NCBI GenBank assembly: GCA_003151975.1 | Contig: PLZD01000058.1 | Span: forward strand, 149,960-210,508 | Source of the DNA: Elusimicrobiota bacterium | GTDB lineage: Bacteria; Elusimicrobiota; Elusimicrobia; UBA1565; UBA9628 | Direction: 5' to 3' | DNA: 60,549 nt | Shown here: positions 15,152-24,075 of the stretch, piece after piece | How positions within the stretch are numbered: position 1 is the first letter of the stretch | Layout: the number at the start of each line of letters is the position of its first letter | The notes under the pieces: model-generated | What the model was told of the DNA's origin: nothing | Seen by the model: the letters and a program-made list of their open reading frames with translations, nothing else | Databases searched by the model: none | Position numbers and translations under genes: made by a program

Positions 15152-16265
15152 GCAGGGACAGCGGCTTGGGCGCTGCGGGGAGTTCCTTCTCGGATTCTCC
15201 TTTTCGCGCCTTGTCGATCTTGGCGACCGCGGAATCCAAACGCTTGAAGCTCGTCTGACTGATCTCGTCGTAGGCCGCGCGCGTCTTGTCGAGCTCGTCG
15301 CCGAGCTTATGAAAGCGTTCGCGGAACTTCTCGTAGACCGCCGCGAAATTCGAGATGAGGCTCAGGACCTCTTGGGTGGCGCGCGCGAAGTGAAAATTGT
15401 CGAAAGACTGGCGCACCACGGACAACACGGCGTAAAGCGTGAACGGCGAGCAGAGCACGACTTTCTGCGCGAGCGCCTCGTCGACCAAGCCCGGCACGGC
15501 CTCGTGAATGAAGCCGTAAACCTGCTCGTTGGGGATGAAGAGCAAAACGTAGTCGAGAGTCTTCTCCTCGGGGTTGATGTAGTCGCGCTTCTGGATTTCC
15601 TTGATGCGGTTCTTGACGTCGCGCAGGAACTGATCCTTAAAGCGCCCGCGCTCGTCGTCGGTCTGCGCGTTGGTCAGGCGCAGGTAGTTGTCGAGCGGGA
15701 ATTTGACGTCCATGTTGAGCTTGTGGCCGTCGGGCAGCAGGAAGGTGAAGTCGGGGCGCGAGGCGCTGGTCTCCTGGGCGCGGTTCTTGAGGTACTGCAC
15801 GTTTTCCTGCAGGCCGCTGGCGCGCAGTATGTCGTCGGCCATGCGCTCGCCCCATTGGCCTCTCGCTCTGGAGTTATCAAGCAGAGAGCGCAGGCCCTCG
15901 GTCGTGGCCGTCAGCTTCTGCGTCGTCTCGGAGGCGTCCTTGAGGCCTTTTTCGAGCGAGCCGTACTTCTGGCCGCGCTCGGCCTCAAATTCCCGCATGA
16001 GCTTTTCGTAATCCTTGAGCTGGTCGGAGAGCCGAGACACGGCCGTCTCGACGGCCTTGCGCTTCTCGTCTAGTTCGGCGCTTTGCTTGACGCGCTCGGT
16101 GGCGAACTTCTGCTCGGCGAGCTCGAGCAAGCTGCGCAGCTCTTCTTTGGACCTCGCGCGCTCGGCTTCCTCGTTCTTGCGCGCGGAAAAGAAAACCAAA
16201 TAGAAAACGACGCCCGAGATGGCGGCACCCCCCGCGACGGCGAGCAGAAGGATTGCGACGCTCAC
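15123..16265 (-). CDS. rmuC: RmuC-family DNA recombination protein
   Basis: 380 aa from a GTG at 16265. The upstream part of the open frame lies over another gene and is not family-like. There is an N-terminal membrane helix (VSVAILLLAVAGGAAISGVV), then a long coiled coil (about 30-140) and the RmuC nuclease-like domain (about 150-340; RGQWGERMADDILRASGL, DFTFLLPDGHKLNMDVKFPL). RmuC limits DNA inversions in E. coli. The GTG overlaps the SRPBCC stop by 4 bases. Its 3' end overlaps the patatin gene by 29 bases. Confidence 0.93.
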   Translation of the reverse strand: MSVAILLLAVAGGAAISGVVFYLVFFSARKNEEAERARSKEELRSLLELAEQKFATERVKQSAELDEKRKAVETAVSRLSDQLKDYEKLMREFEAERGQKYGSLEKGLKDASETTQKLTATTEGLRSLLDNSRARGQWGERMADDILRASGLQENVQYLKNRAQETSASRPDFTFLLPDGHKLNMDVKFPLDNYLRLTNAQTDDERGRFKDQFLRDVKNRIKEIQKRDYINPEEKTLDYVLLFIPNEQVYGFIHEAVPGLVDEALAQKVVLCSPFTLYAVLSVVRQSFDNFHFARATQEVLSLISNFAAVYEKFRERFHKLGDELDKTRAAYDEISQTSFKRLDSAVAKIDKARKGESEKELPAAPKPLSLPIAPGTARD

Positions 16266-16843
16266 TTGGAAGCTCCGAGCAGAGTCTTGACGCCCGAGAA
16301 AGTCAGGATCTGCGCCTTGCAGGTCTTGCCGGTCTCGAGATAAAGCTTGAGCTTGGCCAGGCAATCCTCCCAGCCCTCGGCGCAGCCCGCGAACAATTTG
16401 TCGGCCGGCTCCCGGCTCGAAAATCCCCCATGCACGAGCGTGACCTCGCAGCCCCTGCCGGACGGCGTGATGAAAAAAGAAGAGAGCGGCGGCACGCCGC
16501 TGCGGCGGCGCGGCTTCCAAAGCCAGGCGACCTTGCGCCCGGGCTCGAGATCGACGAAACACCCCTCGCTGTCGCCGACGGCCACGTGCGGAGGAAAGGC
16601 CTTCGCGGCGCGCCCGTTGCCGTTGCCCGCGCAATGGACTTTCGGCCAGATCATCCGGAAGCGGCCGGCGTTGCGCGCGTCGGTCTCCGCGCCGTGAAGC
16701 CACCAGCGGCAGAGCTCGGTGGCCGAGGTCAGGGCGCGGTAGACGGCTTCGGGCTTGGCCTTTATCCTCAGGGAAAACCGCAGGTCGCGGGTCTTCGAGC
16801 GCGGACGCCGGGAAAAAGCGGGGGCCATCGTGGACGCGGTCAT
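16262..16843 (-). CDS. SRPBCC/AHSA1-type START-like protein
   Basis: 193 aa with the helix-grip fold of Aha1/SRPBCC proteins (RIKAKPEAVYRALTSATELCRWW near residues 26-49 and a C-terminal AEGWEDCLAKLKLYLE helix). Such proteins bind hydrophobic ligands in a cavity. The exact role is unknown. It is coupled to rmuC by a 4-base overlap. Confidence 0.85.
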   Translation of the reverse strand: MTASTMAPAFSRRPRSKTRDLRFSLRIKAKPEAVYRALTSATELCRWWLHGAETDARNAGRFRMIWPKVHCAGNGNGRAAKAFPPHVAVGDSEGCFVDLEPGRKVAWLWKPRRRSGVPPLSSFFITPSGRGCEVTLVHGGFSSREPADKLFAGCAEGWEDCLAKLKLYLETGKTCKAQILTFSGVKTLLGASK

Positions 16844-16900
16844 TGGGATATTTACCGAAATAGAAAGGCCCTATAGTTTAGCAGACACGGAGACTTCCGG

Positions 16901-17602
16901 CTAGGGGTGAAGCTTGTACGGCGCCGAGGGGGCCGGCGGGCCGTCGGGCCCGTCCTTGAGCGCCTGGAAGGAATGCACGAGCTGGTTGAAGAGCGCCTCG
17001 TAGACCGGGTAGCCTTCCTTGCCGTTGTCGTCCTTGGTCGCCGGATAGATGAGTACGTAAAAGCCGCGCTTCATCGGAACAAGCACGTAGGCGTGCTCGC
17101 GGACGTTGTAGGGCTTGCCCGAATCGGCGTCGAGCACGGTGCCCCACTTGAGGTCCCCCGGGACGCGCACCGGCGAAGTGACGACGAAGTGCTTCCCCGA
17201 ACGGCCGTCGAGCAAAGTGTCGGCGGGCAGATCTTTCACGTCGTCGATCATTTTCGCGTGAGGCTGATAGACGTCGCGCAGGACCTGCTTGACGTAGTCG
17301 TCGACGCTCTCGTAGATCTCGAGTTGGCCGTCCGGCAGGCGATGCGCCTGGTTGTAGCCGTGCCAGCGCACGCTCAAGCTTGGGGCGCCCATCAGGAAGT
17401 TGGGATCGAAGGGGCCGATGAAATCGGTGTTCGTGAAGCGCCCGGCGTCTCCCTCGGTCACGACGCGCCAGCCCCAGGGCACGTCGGCGCGCCAGTCGCC
17501 CCAGATGGAGGCGTAGTGGGCGTACTTCGGATTGCTGCAGCCCGGCAAAAGAAAAGCGCCGGTCAGCAGAAGAGCCGCGTAGATACCAGTTCTTCTATTC
17601 AT
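16901..17602 (-). CDS. putative lipoprotein of unknown function
   Basis: 233 aa. The ATG at 17602 is chosen over a GTG directly before it because GAGAG lies about 6 bases upstream. A lipoprotein signal ends in LLPGC at about residue 22, then a globular domain of no known family follows (IWGDWRADVPWGWRVV, later VLIYPATKDDNG). It seems to contain an alpha/beta domain like those of PsbP/DUF1795-type proteins, but this is only an impression. TATACT lies about 18 bases before the start, on the minus strand. Confidence 0.75.
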   Translation of the reverse strand: MNRRTGIYAALLLTGAFLLPGCSNPKYAHYASIWGDWRADVPWGWRVVTEGDAGRFTNTDFIGPFDPNFLMGAPSLSVRWHGYNQAHRLPDGQLEIYESVDDYVKQVLRDVYQPHAKMIDDVKDLPADTLLDGRSGKHFVVTSPVRVPGDLKWGTVLDADSGKPYNVREHAYVLVPMKRGFYVLIYPATKDDNGKEGYPVYEALFNQLVHSFQALKDGPDGPPAPSAPYKLHP

Positions 17603-17658
17603 CACTCTCGGCGCCTGCTGAGTATAACAGGACGAGGGCGGTTTGTCCAGACCATTGC

Positions 17659-19563
17659 CTAATCTTCCGGAACGGCCGCCGACAGCCGCCGCGCGCGGGC
17701 TTCATAGCCTTTGGCCCGCTCGCCGTCGCCCAACGCCGCCGCGGTCTTGGCGAGCTGAAGCAGGATCTGCGACTCCAAAGCCGAGTCGCCGCGACGGCCG
17801 GCGAGCTGGGCTGCGCCCAAATACAGCTTCTCGGCCTGATCGTTGCCGCCGCGGCGCGCGTAGAAAAATCCGAGCTCGGCCGTGAGCTCCGGATCGGAAT
17901 TGGCGCGCCGTCGTTCGGCCATGGAGATCCAGCGGTCGGCCTTCTCGGCCAGCGACAAGCGATCAAGCGCGTACGCCTTCCAGATGAGCGGCTGAGCCGC
18001 GTCCGGGGCCTCGAGCACCCAGCGATCGAGCTCGGCCAGCGCCTTGGGCGCGAGCTTGGGGTCCTTCATCAGGGCGTCAAGCGCCTCCGGCCAAAGCTGG
18101 TTGGGCGCCAGCAGCCGCGGCGGCGCCGTCTCGAAGAGGGGGGCGTTCACGCCGAAGCGCCGCAGGTAAATCAGCGCCGCGTCGTCGGCGTAGGCCAGCC
18201 GCCAAGCCGGGTCCGAGTCGAGGACCCGCGCCGGATAGCCCGCGCGGCGATTTAGGATCAAGGCGTAATCGAAATGAAAGCCGTCGGTCAGCTGGCCTAA
18301 TGTTTCGGGCCAGCGTGCGGCGTCCCTGACGAGGGCGGCCTCATTCTCGCCGTAGAACGACAGGCGGTCGTCGATGAACACGGGCCGCGCGCTGCCGCCG
18401 ATGATGTAGTCGCCTGACTCCGCTTCGTTGAACATGCGGCCGCGCACGCCGTTGTCCTGCAGGAAATGCAGCGCGCCCTCCAACGACACCGCGCCGTAGC
18501 CGCGCGCGGTCCCCAGCGGCGCGTAGATCGCCGTCCAATGCAGCCAGAAAAAAGCCGCCATCAGCGCCGCCCAGCGCGCGAAGCGCGCGAGGTTGACGGG
18601 CTTGGGCGCCAGATAGTGCCCGACCGCCAAGGCGATGACGGGGCAGGACGCCAGAATATACGCCGTGCGCCAGCCCGGGACCAGCAGCGAGAGCACGAGC
18701 AAGGTCGCGGCCGTGATCGTCAGGAAGAATTCCTGCTGCAGCACGATAAAGCACGAGGCAAGGCCTGCCACCGCGAAAAGCGAGTAGAGATTAAACCACA
18801 CCGAGAGCGGCTGCCAGGACGAGCCGTAATTACCCAGGCCTCCGAGCGCCTGCGTGATGACTCCCAGGCCCAAAGGGTTGCATGCCAGCCCCAGCAGGGC
18901 CGCGGCGGGCGCGGCCGCGTATTTTAGGCGCTCGCGCTGCGTCGTGCGCATCGAGGTCTTGAAAGTCTTGAGCATCGCCAGCCACACGCCCAGCGGCGCT
19001 CCCGCGCCGTGCAGATTGACCCAGACAAGCTCGATGAGCGCGGCCTGCGCCAGCACGCTCCAGCGGAAAGGCTTGCGCGGCCGCAGCAGCCGGATGAGCA
19101 GAGACAGCATCAGCAGGTCGAAGACGGCGGGATTCTCGGTCAAGCCCGTCCACGACGCGAGAGCGCCCAGCCCCAAGACGGTCACGGCGGTCAAGGGGCT
19201 GGCCGGATTGATCGGCACCAGCATCGCGAAGGCGGCCGCGGCGATCAGCGCCTTAAAGATTACCAGCCCCCGCGCCCCGAAGCCCTTGTTGAGCAGAGAG
19301 AACAGCACGTCGGACAGCCACGAGCCCGTCGTCCAAGGCCGCCCGGCCATCGTGTAGGAGAAAGGGTCGACGCGCGGCAAGGCGCCCTCTGTGAGTATGC
19401 GCGCGCCGGTCTTGATGTGGATCCAGGTGCCCGCCTCGTGCACCGAGTAGAGGCCGAGCAAGAATACGAAGATGAAAAGCAGCGCGGCCAAGGGCCAGTG
19501 CGGGTGGTGCGGCTTCTCGTGCGGATGGGCCTTGGCGTGCCCGTGCGCCGGGTGGGAGGTCAT
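17659..19563 (-). CDS. multi-spanning membrane protein with TPR-like C-terminus
   Basis: 634 aa. A His-rich N-terminus (HPAHGHAKAHPHEKPHHPHW) is followed by about ten membrane helices up to residue 360. Next comes a soluble part with VRGRMFNEAESGDYIIGG and FIDDRLSFYGE, which resembles the C-terminal region of many bacterial glycosyltransferase-like membrane proteins. TPR-like helices end it (about 530-625, AELGFFYARRGGNDQAEKLY). Probably works on surface glycans or protein glycosylation, but no catalytic motif is firmly identified. Unrelated in detail to the three TPR proteins at 34493-40577. TAGAAT lies 12 bases before the start on the minus strand. Confidence 0.75.
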   Translation of the reverse strand: MTSHPAHGHAKAHPHEKPHHPHWPLAALLFIFVFLLGLYSVHEAGTWIHIKTGARILTEGALPRVDPFSYTMAGRPWTTGSWLSDVLFSLLNKGFGARGLVIFKALIAAAAFAMLVPINPASPLTAVTVLGLGALASWTGLTENPAVFDLLMLSLLIRLLRPRKPFRWSVLAQAALIELVWVNLHGAGAPLGVWLAMLKTFKTSMRTTQRERLKYAAAPAAALLGLACNPLGLGVITQALGGLGNYGSSWQPLSVWFNLYSLFAVAGLASCFIVLQQEFFLTITAATLLVLSLLVPGWRTAYILASCPVIALAVGHYLAPKPVNLARFARWAALMAAFFWLHWTAIYAPLGTARGYGAVSLEGALHFLQDNGVRGRMFNEAESGDYIIGGSARPVFIDDRLSFYGENEAALVRDAARWPETLGQLTDGFHFDYALILNRRAGYPARVLDSDPAWRLAYADDAALIYLRRFGVNAPLFETAPPRLLAPNQLWPEALDALMKDPKLAPKALAELDRWVLEAPDAAQPLIWKAYALDRLSLAEKADRWISMAERRRANSDPELTAELGFFYARRGGNDQAEKLYLGAAQLAGRRGDSALESQILLQLAKTAAALGDGERAKGYEARARRLSAAVPED

Positions 19564-19635
19564 GGAATCGCGCTTATTCTACAACAATACTCCGCGCCGT
19601 TCCCAAGACGGGCGCAGGAATGCTATAACGCCGCC

Positions 19636-20505
19636 ATGAACAAATATTTTTTCCTTCTGCTGCTGGCCGCGGGCGTGCCCGCGCGGGCCGGCATTTTGGT
19701 CCACGGCCACCGCGGCACGCGCGGACTGCGCCCCGAGAACACCTTGCCGGCGTTCGAGGAGGCGATCCGCGTCGGCGCCGACGTCATCGAGCTCGACATG
19801 CACGCCACCAAAGACGACAAGATCGTCATCTCGCACAACCACATGATCCCCGCCGAGCTCTGTCTTGCGCCAGGCGGCAAGAAACTCGATAGCGAGCCCA
19901 TCATCCGCTCCTTGACCTTCGACGAGGTCCGCTCCTACGACTGCGGCACTTTGCCCAACCCGCGCTTCCCGCGCCAGGTGCATGTGCCGGGCACGAAGAT
20001 GCCCACGCTGGATGAGGTCTTCGAGCTCGCCGAGCGCTCGACTTACCCCGGGGCCAAAACCCTGCAATTTAATATCGAGACCAAGATCGTCCCCGGCCAT
20101 CCGGAGCTCGCTCCCGAGCCCGAAGCCTTCGTCGCGCTGGTGGCCCCGATCATCGAGCGTCATCACATGGCCTCGCGCGTGATCCTTGAATCGTTCGACG
20201 ATCGCACTTTGATCGCCATGCGCAAGCGCCTGCCGAAAGTGCGCCTGGCGCTTCTGACTTCCGACAACCATCTGGATTTTGTCGCCGCGGCCAAAAGCTG
20301 TCACTGCGAGATCATCAGCCCCGATCAAGACTGGATCACCAAGGACGACATCGCGCGCCTTCACAAGATCGGCGTGCAGGTCGTGCCCTGGACGGTCAAC
20401 GAGGAGAAGGACTGGGCGCGCATGATCGATATCGGAGCCGACGCGATCATCAGCGACTATCCCGAAGACCTCATCGCTTACCTTAAGAAGCGCGGACTTC
20501 GCTAG
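19636..20505 (+). CDS. secreted glycerophosphodiester phosphodiesterase
   Basis: 289 aa. A signal peptide ends at PARAG, then a GDPD TIM barrel with the catalytic and metal motifs HGHRGTRGLRPENTLPAF, VIELDMHATKDDKIVISHN, ETKIVPGH and a C-terminal VVPWTVNEEKDW. It hydrolyses glycerophosphodiesters to glycerol-3-phosphate and an alcohol, in the periplasm or outside. TATAAC (19624-19629) stands only 6 bases before the ATG, so the transcript may be leaderless. Confidence 0.95.
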   Translation: MNKYFFLLLLAAGVPARAGILVHGHRGTRGLRPENTLPAFEEAIRVGADVIELDMHATKDDKIVISHNHMIPAELCLAPGGKKLDSEPIIRSLTFDEVRSYDCGTLPNPRFPRQVHVPGTKMPTLDEVFELAERSTYPGAKTLQFNIETKIVPGHPELAPEPEAFVALVAPIIERHHMASRVILESFDDRTLIAMRKRLPKVRLALLTSDNHLDFVAAAKSCHCEIISPDQDWITKDDIARLHKIGVQVVPWTVNEEKDWARMIDIGADAIISDYPEDLIAYLKKRGLR

Positions 20506-20512
20506 CAGGAAG

Positions 20513-22666
20513 CTACAGCTTCGGCGTCCAGACGCGCACGACCGCGCGCTCTTGGATGCCGCGTTGCGGGACCGCGACGCGATAGCCGTTGAGCGCGGGG
20601 ACATATTCCCCTTCCACGAGTTTGCCGTCGACCTCGATCTTGGCCGCGCGGCCCAGGCCCGGAAGCTCGATGACGTAGTCACGGCGCGAAAGTTGGCCCG
20701 CGAAGGTCATCAAACTTGGCGTTATAGACACGGTGACCTGGCCCTTTTCCTTTAGATACTCGAGGCGCGTGTAGTTGAAGGCGCCGGTGCTGTAAGCCAG
20801 GCTCACGCCGTCGTCCTCATAAAGGAAGAAGGTTCCCGTCTTGCCTTCCTCGCCGGGATAGGCGCGCACGATCAAAGTCGGGAGTGCCGCCGTCGTCATG
20901 CGCGGCGTGTAGGGCTGCATCGGGATGGGCAGGCCGCCGCGCGCGAACACCGGGAATGAGCTGATGTCGGCCGAGAATTTTTTCTCGAGCGGGCCCGTGA
21001 ACTTGCGGCCCGAAAACCAGTCGTACCACAAGCCGTCCGGCAGCCAGACTTTCTGCGCGGCGATGTGCCGCTTGCCGAGTCCCGGCGAAACGATGGGCGC
21101 CACCAGAAATGCGTCGCCGTAAAGATATTCCTGCGGGTTCTTGTAGGCGCGCTCATCCGATGGATATTCTAGATAGAGCGGCCGCAACAGCGGCAGGGAG
21201 TCGGCGTTACTTTGATGGACGCTCGAGTACGTATAAGGGAAGAGCTCGGAGCGCAGATGAAACGCGACGCGCATCGAGTCCTCGATGTCCTTGGGATACG
21301 ACCACGGCCGCTTGTCGAGCCACGGCTTGTTCATCGAGTGCAGGCGCAGCGCCGCCGAGAAGGCGCCGAACTGCGTCCATCGCGCCAGCAGCTCGCCGTT
21401 GCGCTGGCCCTGATAGCCGCCGATGTCGTGCGCCCAGAAAAACGCGCCGACGTTGCCCGCGTTGGCCGTGAACGGAACTTGGAATTTGAGCGTCGACCAG
21501 AGAATGAACGTATCGCCCGAGAAATTGATCGGCTGGCGGTGATTGCCCCAAGTGTCCCAGCGGCTGAAGATCATGCCGCGCAGGCCGTCCTTCTGCGAGT
21601 GCCGGAAATAAAGCTCGTTGACCCAGGAGAGCCGGTTGAGCAGTTTCTTCTCGTCGTCGGGCCAGTAATCGAGCCACCAAAAATCGACCCCGGCCTTTTC
21701 GACTGGCGCGTAGACATCGGCGAATAGTTCCTGCATCTGCCAGCGATTGCCGGCGTCCCACGGCAGGACTTCCTTCTTGTCCGGGTCGCGGTCCATGTCC
21801 TTCATGAACTCGGCGTAATGGTCCTCGAACGGGTGGACCGAGCCCTCGAGATGATCGTTGAGCGTCGCGAAGAGTCCTTGGTCATGCGTCCACTTCAAGA
21901 AACCCTCAGGATCGGGAAAGAGCTGCTTGTTCCAGGAGTAGCCGGTCCAATCGTCCTTCTTGTGCCAGTCCATGTCCATAACGAGAATGTCGAGCGGAAA
22001 ATCGTGCTCTTTGTATTCGCCGACGATGCGCTGATACTCCAAGGCCGAATGCGGCCACCAGCGCGAGTACCAGGAGCCCAGCGCGTAGCGGCGCGGCATG
22101 GGCACGCGGCCTCCGATCAAGGTCAGGGCTTTGAGCGCGGCCTTATAATCTTCGCCGTAGCCGAAGAGATACCAGTCGAGCCCGGCATTCTCGGGACGCA
22201 GCTCGACCCAGTCTTTATGCAGCAGCGGCGTCTGCGAGTCGTCGATCAGGTGCCAGCCGTCGCGCGAGAGCAGTCCTTGCTCCATCGGCGCGGGGCCTTT
22301 CGTGCCGTCGAGGTTGCGCGCGCCGCCGAGATCCCTCTTGCTCCACGCGCCCGGCTTCCACTCTGATTCCGTGCCGCTGATGATCGCGCGCAGATTGTCC
22401 GGGGAAAAGGGCTTGCCGTCGGGCACGTAGATCAGGCGGATGCGGCCCGTGTCGAGAATGAGGCGCTTGGTCGAGAGGTCCTCGCGGTAGCCGTCGTAGC
22501 GCACTTCGCGGTCGACGGCGAACAACGACTTGTCGTCGATGAAATGCCCATCTTTCTGGTATTCGAGGCGGATGAGCTCCGGGGAGATGACGGTAAAGCG
22601 CGCGGGTCCCAGAACGGTCTGAGAGAACGCGAGTGAGGGCGCGAGCAGCAACGCGAGGAGGTTCAT
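20513..22666 (-). CDS. secreted glycoside hydrolase family 31 enzyme
   Basis: 717 aa, alpha-glucosidase/alpha-xylosidase-type GH31. The ATG at 22666 gives a signal peptide (MNLLALLLAPSLAFSQ); an upstream in-frame TTG overlaps the tRNA boundary and is not used. The catalytic nucleophile is probably Asp333 in WWLDYW and the acid/base Asp385 in FSGDTF. N-terminal beta-sandwich, barrel (about 175-500) and C-terminal beta domains are all recognisable. Substrate is not predictable. It lies 12 bases downstream of tRNA-Thr on the same strand and may share its transcript. Confidence 0.92.
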   Translation of the reverse strand: MNLLALLLAPSLAFSQTVLGPARFTVISPELIRLEYQKDGHFIDDKSLFAVDREVRYDGYREDLSTKRLILDTGRIRLIYVPDGKPFSPDNLRAIISGTESEWKPGAWSKRDLGGARNLDGTKGPAPMEQGLLSRDGWHLIDDSQTPLLHKDWVELRPENAGLDWYLFGYGEDYKAALKALTLIGGRVPMPRRYALGSWYSRWWPHSALEYQRIVGEYKEHDFPLDILVMDMDWHKKDDWTGYSWNKQLFPDPEGFLKWTHDQGLFATLNDHLEGSVHPFEDHYAEFMKDMDRDPDKKEVLPWDAGNRWQMQELFADVYAPVEKAGVDFWWLDYWPDDEKKLLNRLSWVNELYFRHSQKDGLRGMIFSRWDTWGNHRQPINFSGDTFILWSTLKFQVPFTANAGNVGAFFWAHDIGGYQGQRNGELLARWTQFGAFSAALRLHSMNKPWLDKRPWSYPKDIEDSMRVAFHLRSELFPYTYSSVHQSNADSLPLLRPLYLEYPSDERAYKNPQEYLYGDAFLVAPIVSPGLGKRHIAAQKVWLPDGLWYDWFSGRKFTGPLEKKFSADISSFPVFARGGLPIPMQPYTPRMTTAALPTLIVRAYPGEEGKTGTFFLYEDDGVSLAYSTGAFNYTRLEYLKEKGQVTVSITPSLMTFAGQLSRRDYVIELPGLGRAAKIEVDGKLVEGEYVPALNGYRVAVPQRGIQERAVVRVWTPKL

Positions 22667-22677
22667 CGGAAAGTTCA

Positions 22678-22749
22678 AGCCCGCGGGGAGAGTCGAACTC
22701 CCGACCTACCGCTTACAAGGCGGTTGCTCTACCGCTGAGCTACGCGGGC
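22678..22749 (-). tRNA. tRNA-Thr (anticodon TGT)
   Basis: Cloverleaf on the minus strand. Acceptor GCCCGCG (22749-22743) pairs with CGCGGGC (22685-22679). The D arm is GCTCAGCGGTAGAGC; the anticodon stem ACCGC/GCGGT encloses CTTGTAA (anticodon TGT); the T arm is GGGAGTTCGACTCTCCC. CCA is not encoded. Position 22678 is taken as the discriminator base. Confidence 0.97.
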
Positions 22750-22803
22750 GACGGCGCATTGTATCAAATACGCTCTCGCGGCTTCGCAGCGGCCCGGCGC
22801 TCT

Positions 22804-23238
22804 TCAGTAGGAGCTCCAGGTCGTGCCTTTGGTGTCGGTGTGGGTGCAGTTGATCCAGACTTGTCCGACATTCGGGTCGCTGGCTAAGTCGTCGTAGATC
22901 CAGCCCCCGAAATCGGAGAAGACCGAACTGACGCTGAAAATCTGCTCGCTCTGGGTGGCGGCGTGGTAATTCGGCGCCCGCGAAAACGGAATCGAGGCAA
23001 GATACTTTCCGTTGGTGGTCAGTGCCAAGAGATTGCCGGGATACTGCCCCTCCATGTCGCCGTAGTAGATGCCCAGCGCGCTGCGCAGGGAGCCGAGATT
23101 GCCTTTAGTGGAGCCTTCCGTCGACTTCCGGATCAGATCGGCGAACTTCGGGATCGCGATCGCGGCCAGGATGCCGATGATGGCGACGACGATCATGAGC
23201 TCGATGAGGGTAAACGCGGCCTGGGCCGATCGTCGCAT
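22804..23238 (-). CDS. type IV pilin-like / pseudopilin protein
   Basis: 144 aa. The prepilin N-terminus AAFTLIELMIVVAIIGILAA has Glu5 conserved, but the residue before the cleavage point is Ala rather than the usual Gly. The helix is followed by IPKFADLIRKS and NLGSLRSALGIYYGD, very like pilin-like proteins of Elusimicrobiota. The last third contains two Trp-rich segments and one Cys. It would be processed by PilD and built into a type IV pilus or type II secretion pseudopilus. No assembly genes lie near. TATAAT (23250-23245, minus strand) is 6 bases before the ATG, a probable leaderless promoter. Confidence 0.93.
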   Translation of the reverse strand: MRRSAQAAFTLIELMIVVAIIGILAAIAIPKFADLIRKSTEGSTKGNLGSLRSALGIYYGDMEGQYPGNLLALTTNGKYLASIPFSRAPNYHAATQSEQIFSVSSVFSDFGGWIYDDLASDPNVGQVWINCTHTDTKGTTWSSY

Positions 23239-23244
23239 TTGGGA

Positions 23245-23250
23245 ATTATA
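23245..23250 (-). promoter_or_regulatory. pilin -10 box, probable leaderless promoter
   Basis: A perfect TATAAT on the minus strand is followed by TCCCAA and the pilin ATG. Transcription would begin at or next to the start codon. Confidence 0.55.
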
Positions 23251-23385
23251 GACTTACTGTGCTCACCCGGAGCTTCCATTCTGTGCCGCTCGGCCTGCGC
23301 GCCGCGTCGCCGCCGTAAAGGCTCAGTCCCAAGGCGGCGGCACACCGGCATTGCGGATTTTTGGATCGCCTGATATCCTTAGCCG

Positions 23386-23910
23386 GTGAGCTTGATGGAT
23401 CTAGTGCCTTTCAACCGTTGGGGGTCAGACCCGCACAACTTCTCGGTACGCGAAGGAGGCAATCTGATCGCCGAGCTGAGGATATCGAGCGACTTCGCCT
23501 CGGCGGAAATAACCATCGGCGATTGTCGGCCTCAGGACGCCGCTTGCCGCGGATCATACACGGTCACTCAGAAATCGTGGGAATGGGACGCTCCGATACA
23601 CCTGACTCTCGGTGGCACACAGATCGCCAGCGCAAAGAAAGAGCACACTTTTTCTCGCTCGTTTCGAATCACTTATGGGGACCAAATTTACCGCATCAGC
23701 CCGAGATGGTTTCTCAGTGGAAAGCACCAAGTTCTTTGGCAGGGAGAATTGGCAGGATCCATCGACCTTACGCTCGCGTTTTTCATTTATAACAGGAACA
23801 TTCGTTTCGATTTCCCAAACACACTTTCATTACCCCTGCAGCTTTTCATGGTCTATTTGCCTCTTGGAAATTCGTTACGGCGGCGGGAGGCCTCGGGTGA
23901 TTACAGCTAA
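23386..23910 (+). CDS. hypothetical protein in AT-rich patch
   Basis: 174 aa from a GTG. TATCCT (23374-23379) lies 6 bases before it, as in other genes here. The family is not recognised. Alternating strands around LRISSDFASAEITIGD and the order Trp-strand-Trp recall tubby/LURP-like beta-barrels, but this is weak. It may end in a hydrophobic segment (LPLQLFMVYLPLG). Codons and base content from about 23600 on are visibly richer in A and T than the neighbours, which suggests recent transfer or relaxed selection. Confidence 0.5.
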   Translation: MSLMDLVPFNRWGSDPHNFSVREGGNLIAELRISSDFASAEITIGDCRPQDAACRGSYTVTQKSWEWDAPIHLTLGGTQIASAKKEHTFSRSFRITYGDQIYRISPRWFLSGKHQVLWQGELAGSIDLTLAFFIYNRNIRFDFPNTLSLPLQLFMVYLPLGNSLRRREASGDYS

Positions 23911-23934
23911 CAGGGATCGCCTCAGAACACGGCC

Positions 23935-24075
23935 ATGATCAGATTCTTCTTCGACCTTTTTGAGCCCTGGCGCGGGAATGGTTGCCGTGGCGACAAGGTG
24001 AAAGCGACCGTCGCGCTCATAGCGCTTTTAGTGGTGGCCTCCTGGCTTTGGTCCTGCATCTCGCCGGGCCGCTAA
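23935..24075 (+). CDS. small membrane protein (46 aa)
   Basis: A short frame starting at the ATG at 23935 (MIRFFFDLFEPWRGNG) with one membrane helix (VKATVALIALLVVASWLW) and a Cys near the end. It stops at 24073-24075 and overlaps the convergent DUF805 gene by 4 bases. There is no clear ribosome site. The hydrophobic pattern and the overlap typical of this genome support it, but it could be chance. Confidence 0.4.
   Translation: MIRFFFDLFEPWRGNGCRGDKVKATVALIALLVVASWLWSCISPGR

Noticed and set aside
16266-16703. Extension of the RmuC frame
   Set aside because: It runs antisense-free over the SRPBCC gene in another frame and is Arg-rich; the GTG at 16265 precedes the membrane helix.
23911-23934. 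Attachment site near tRNA-Thr
   Set aside because: No repeat of the tRNA 3' end was found around the AT-rich patch and no integrase is present.
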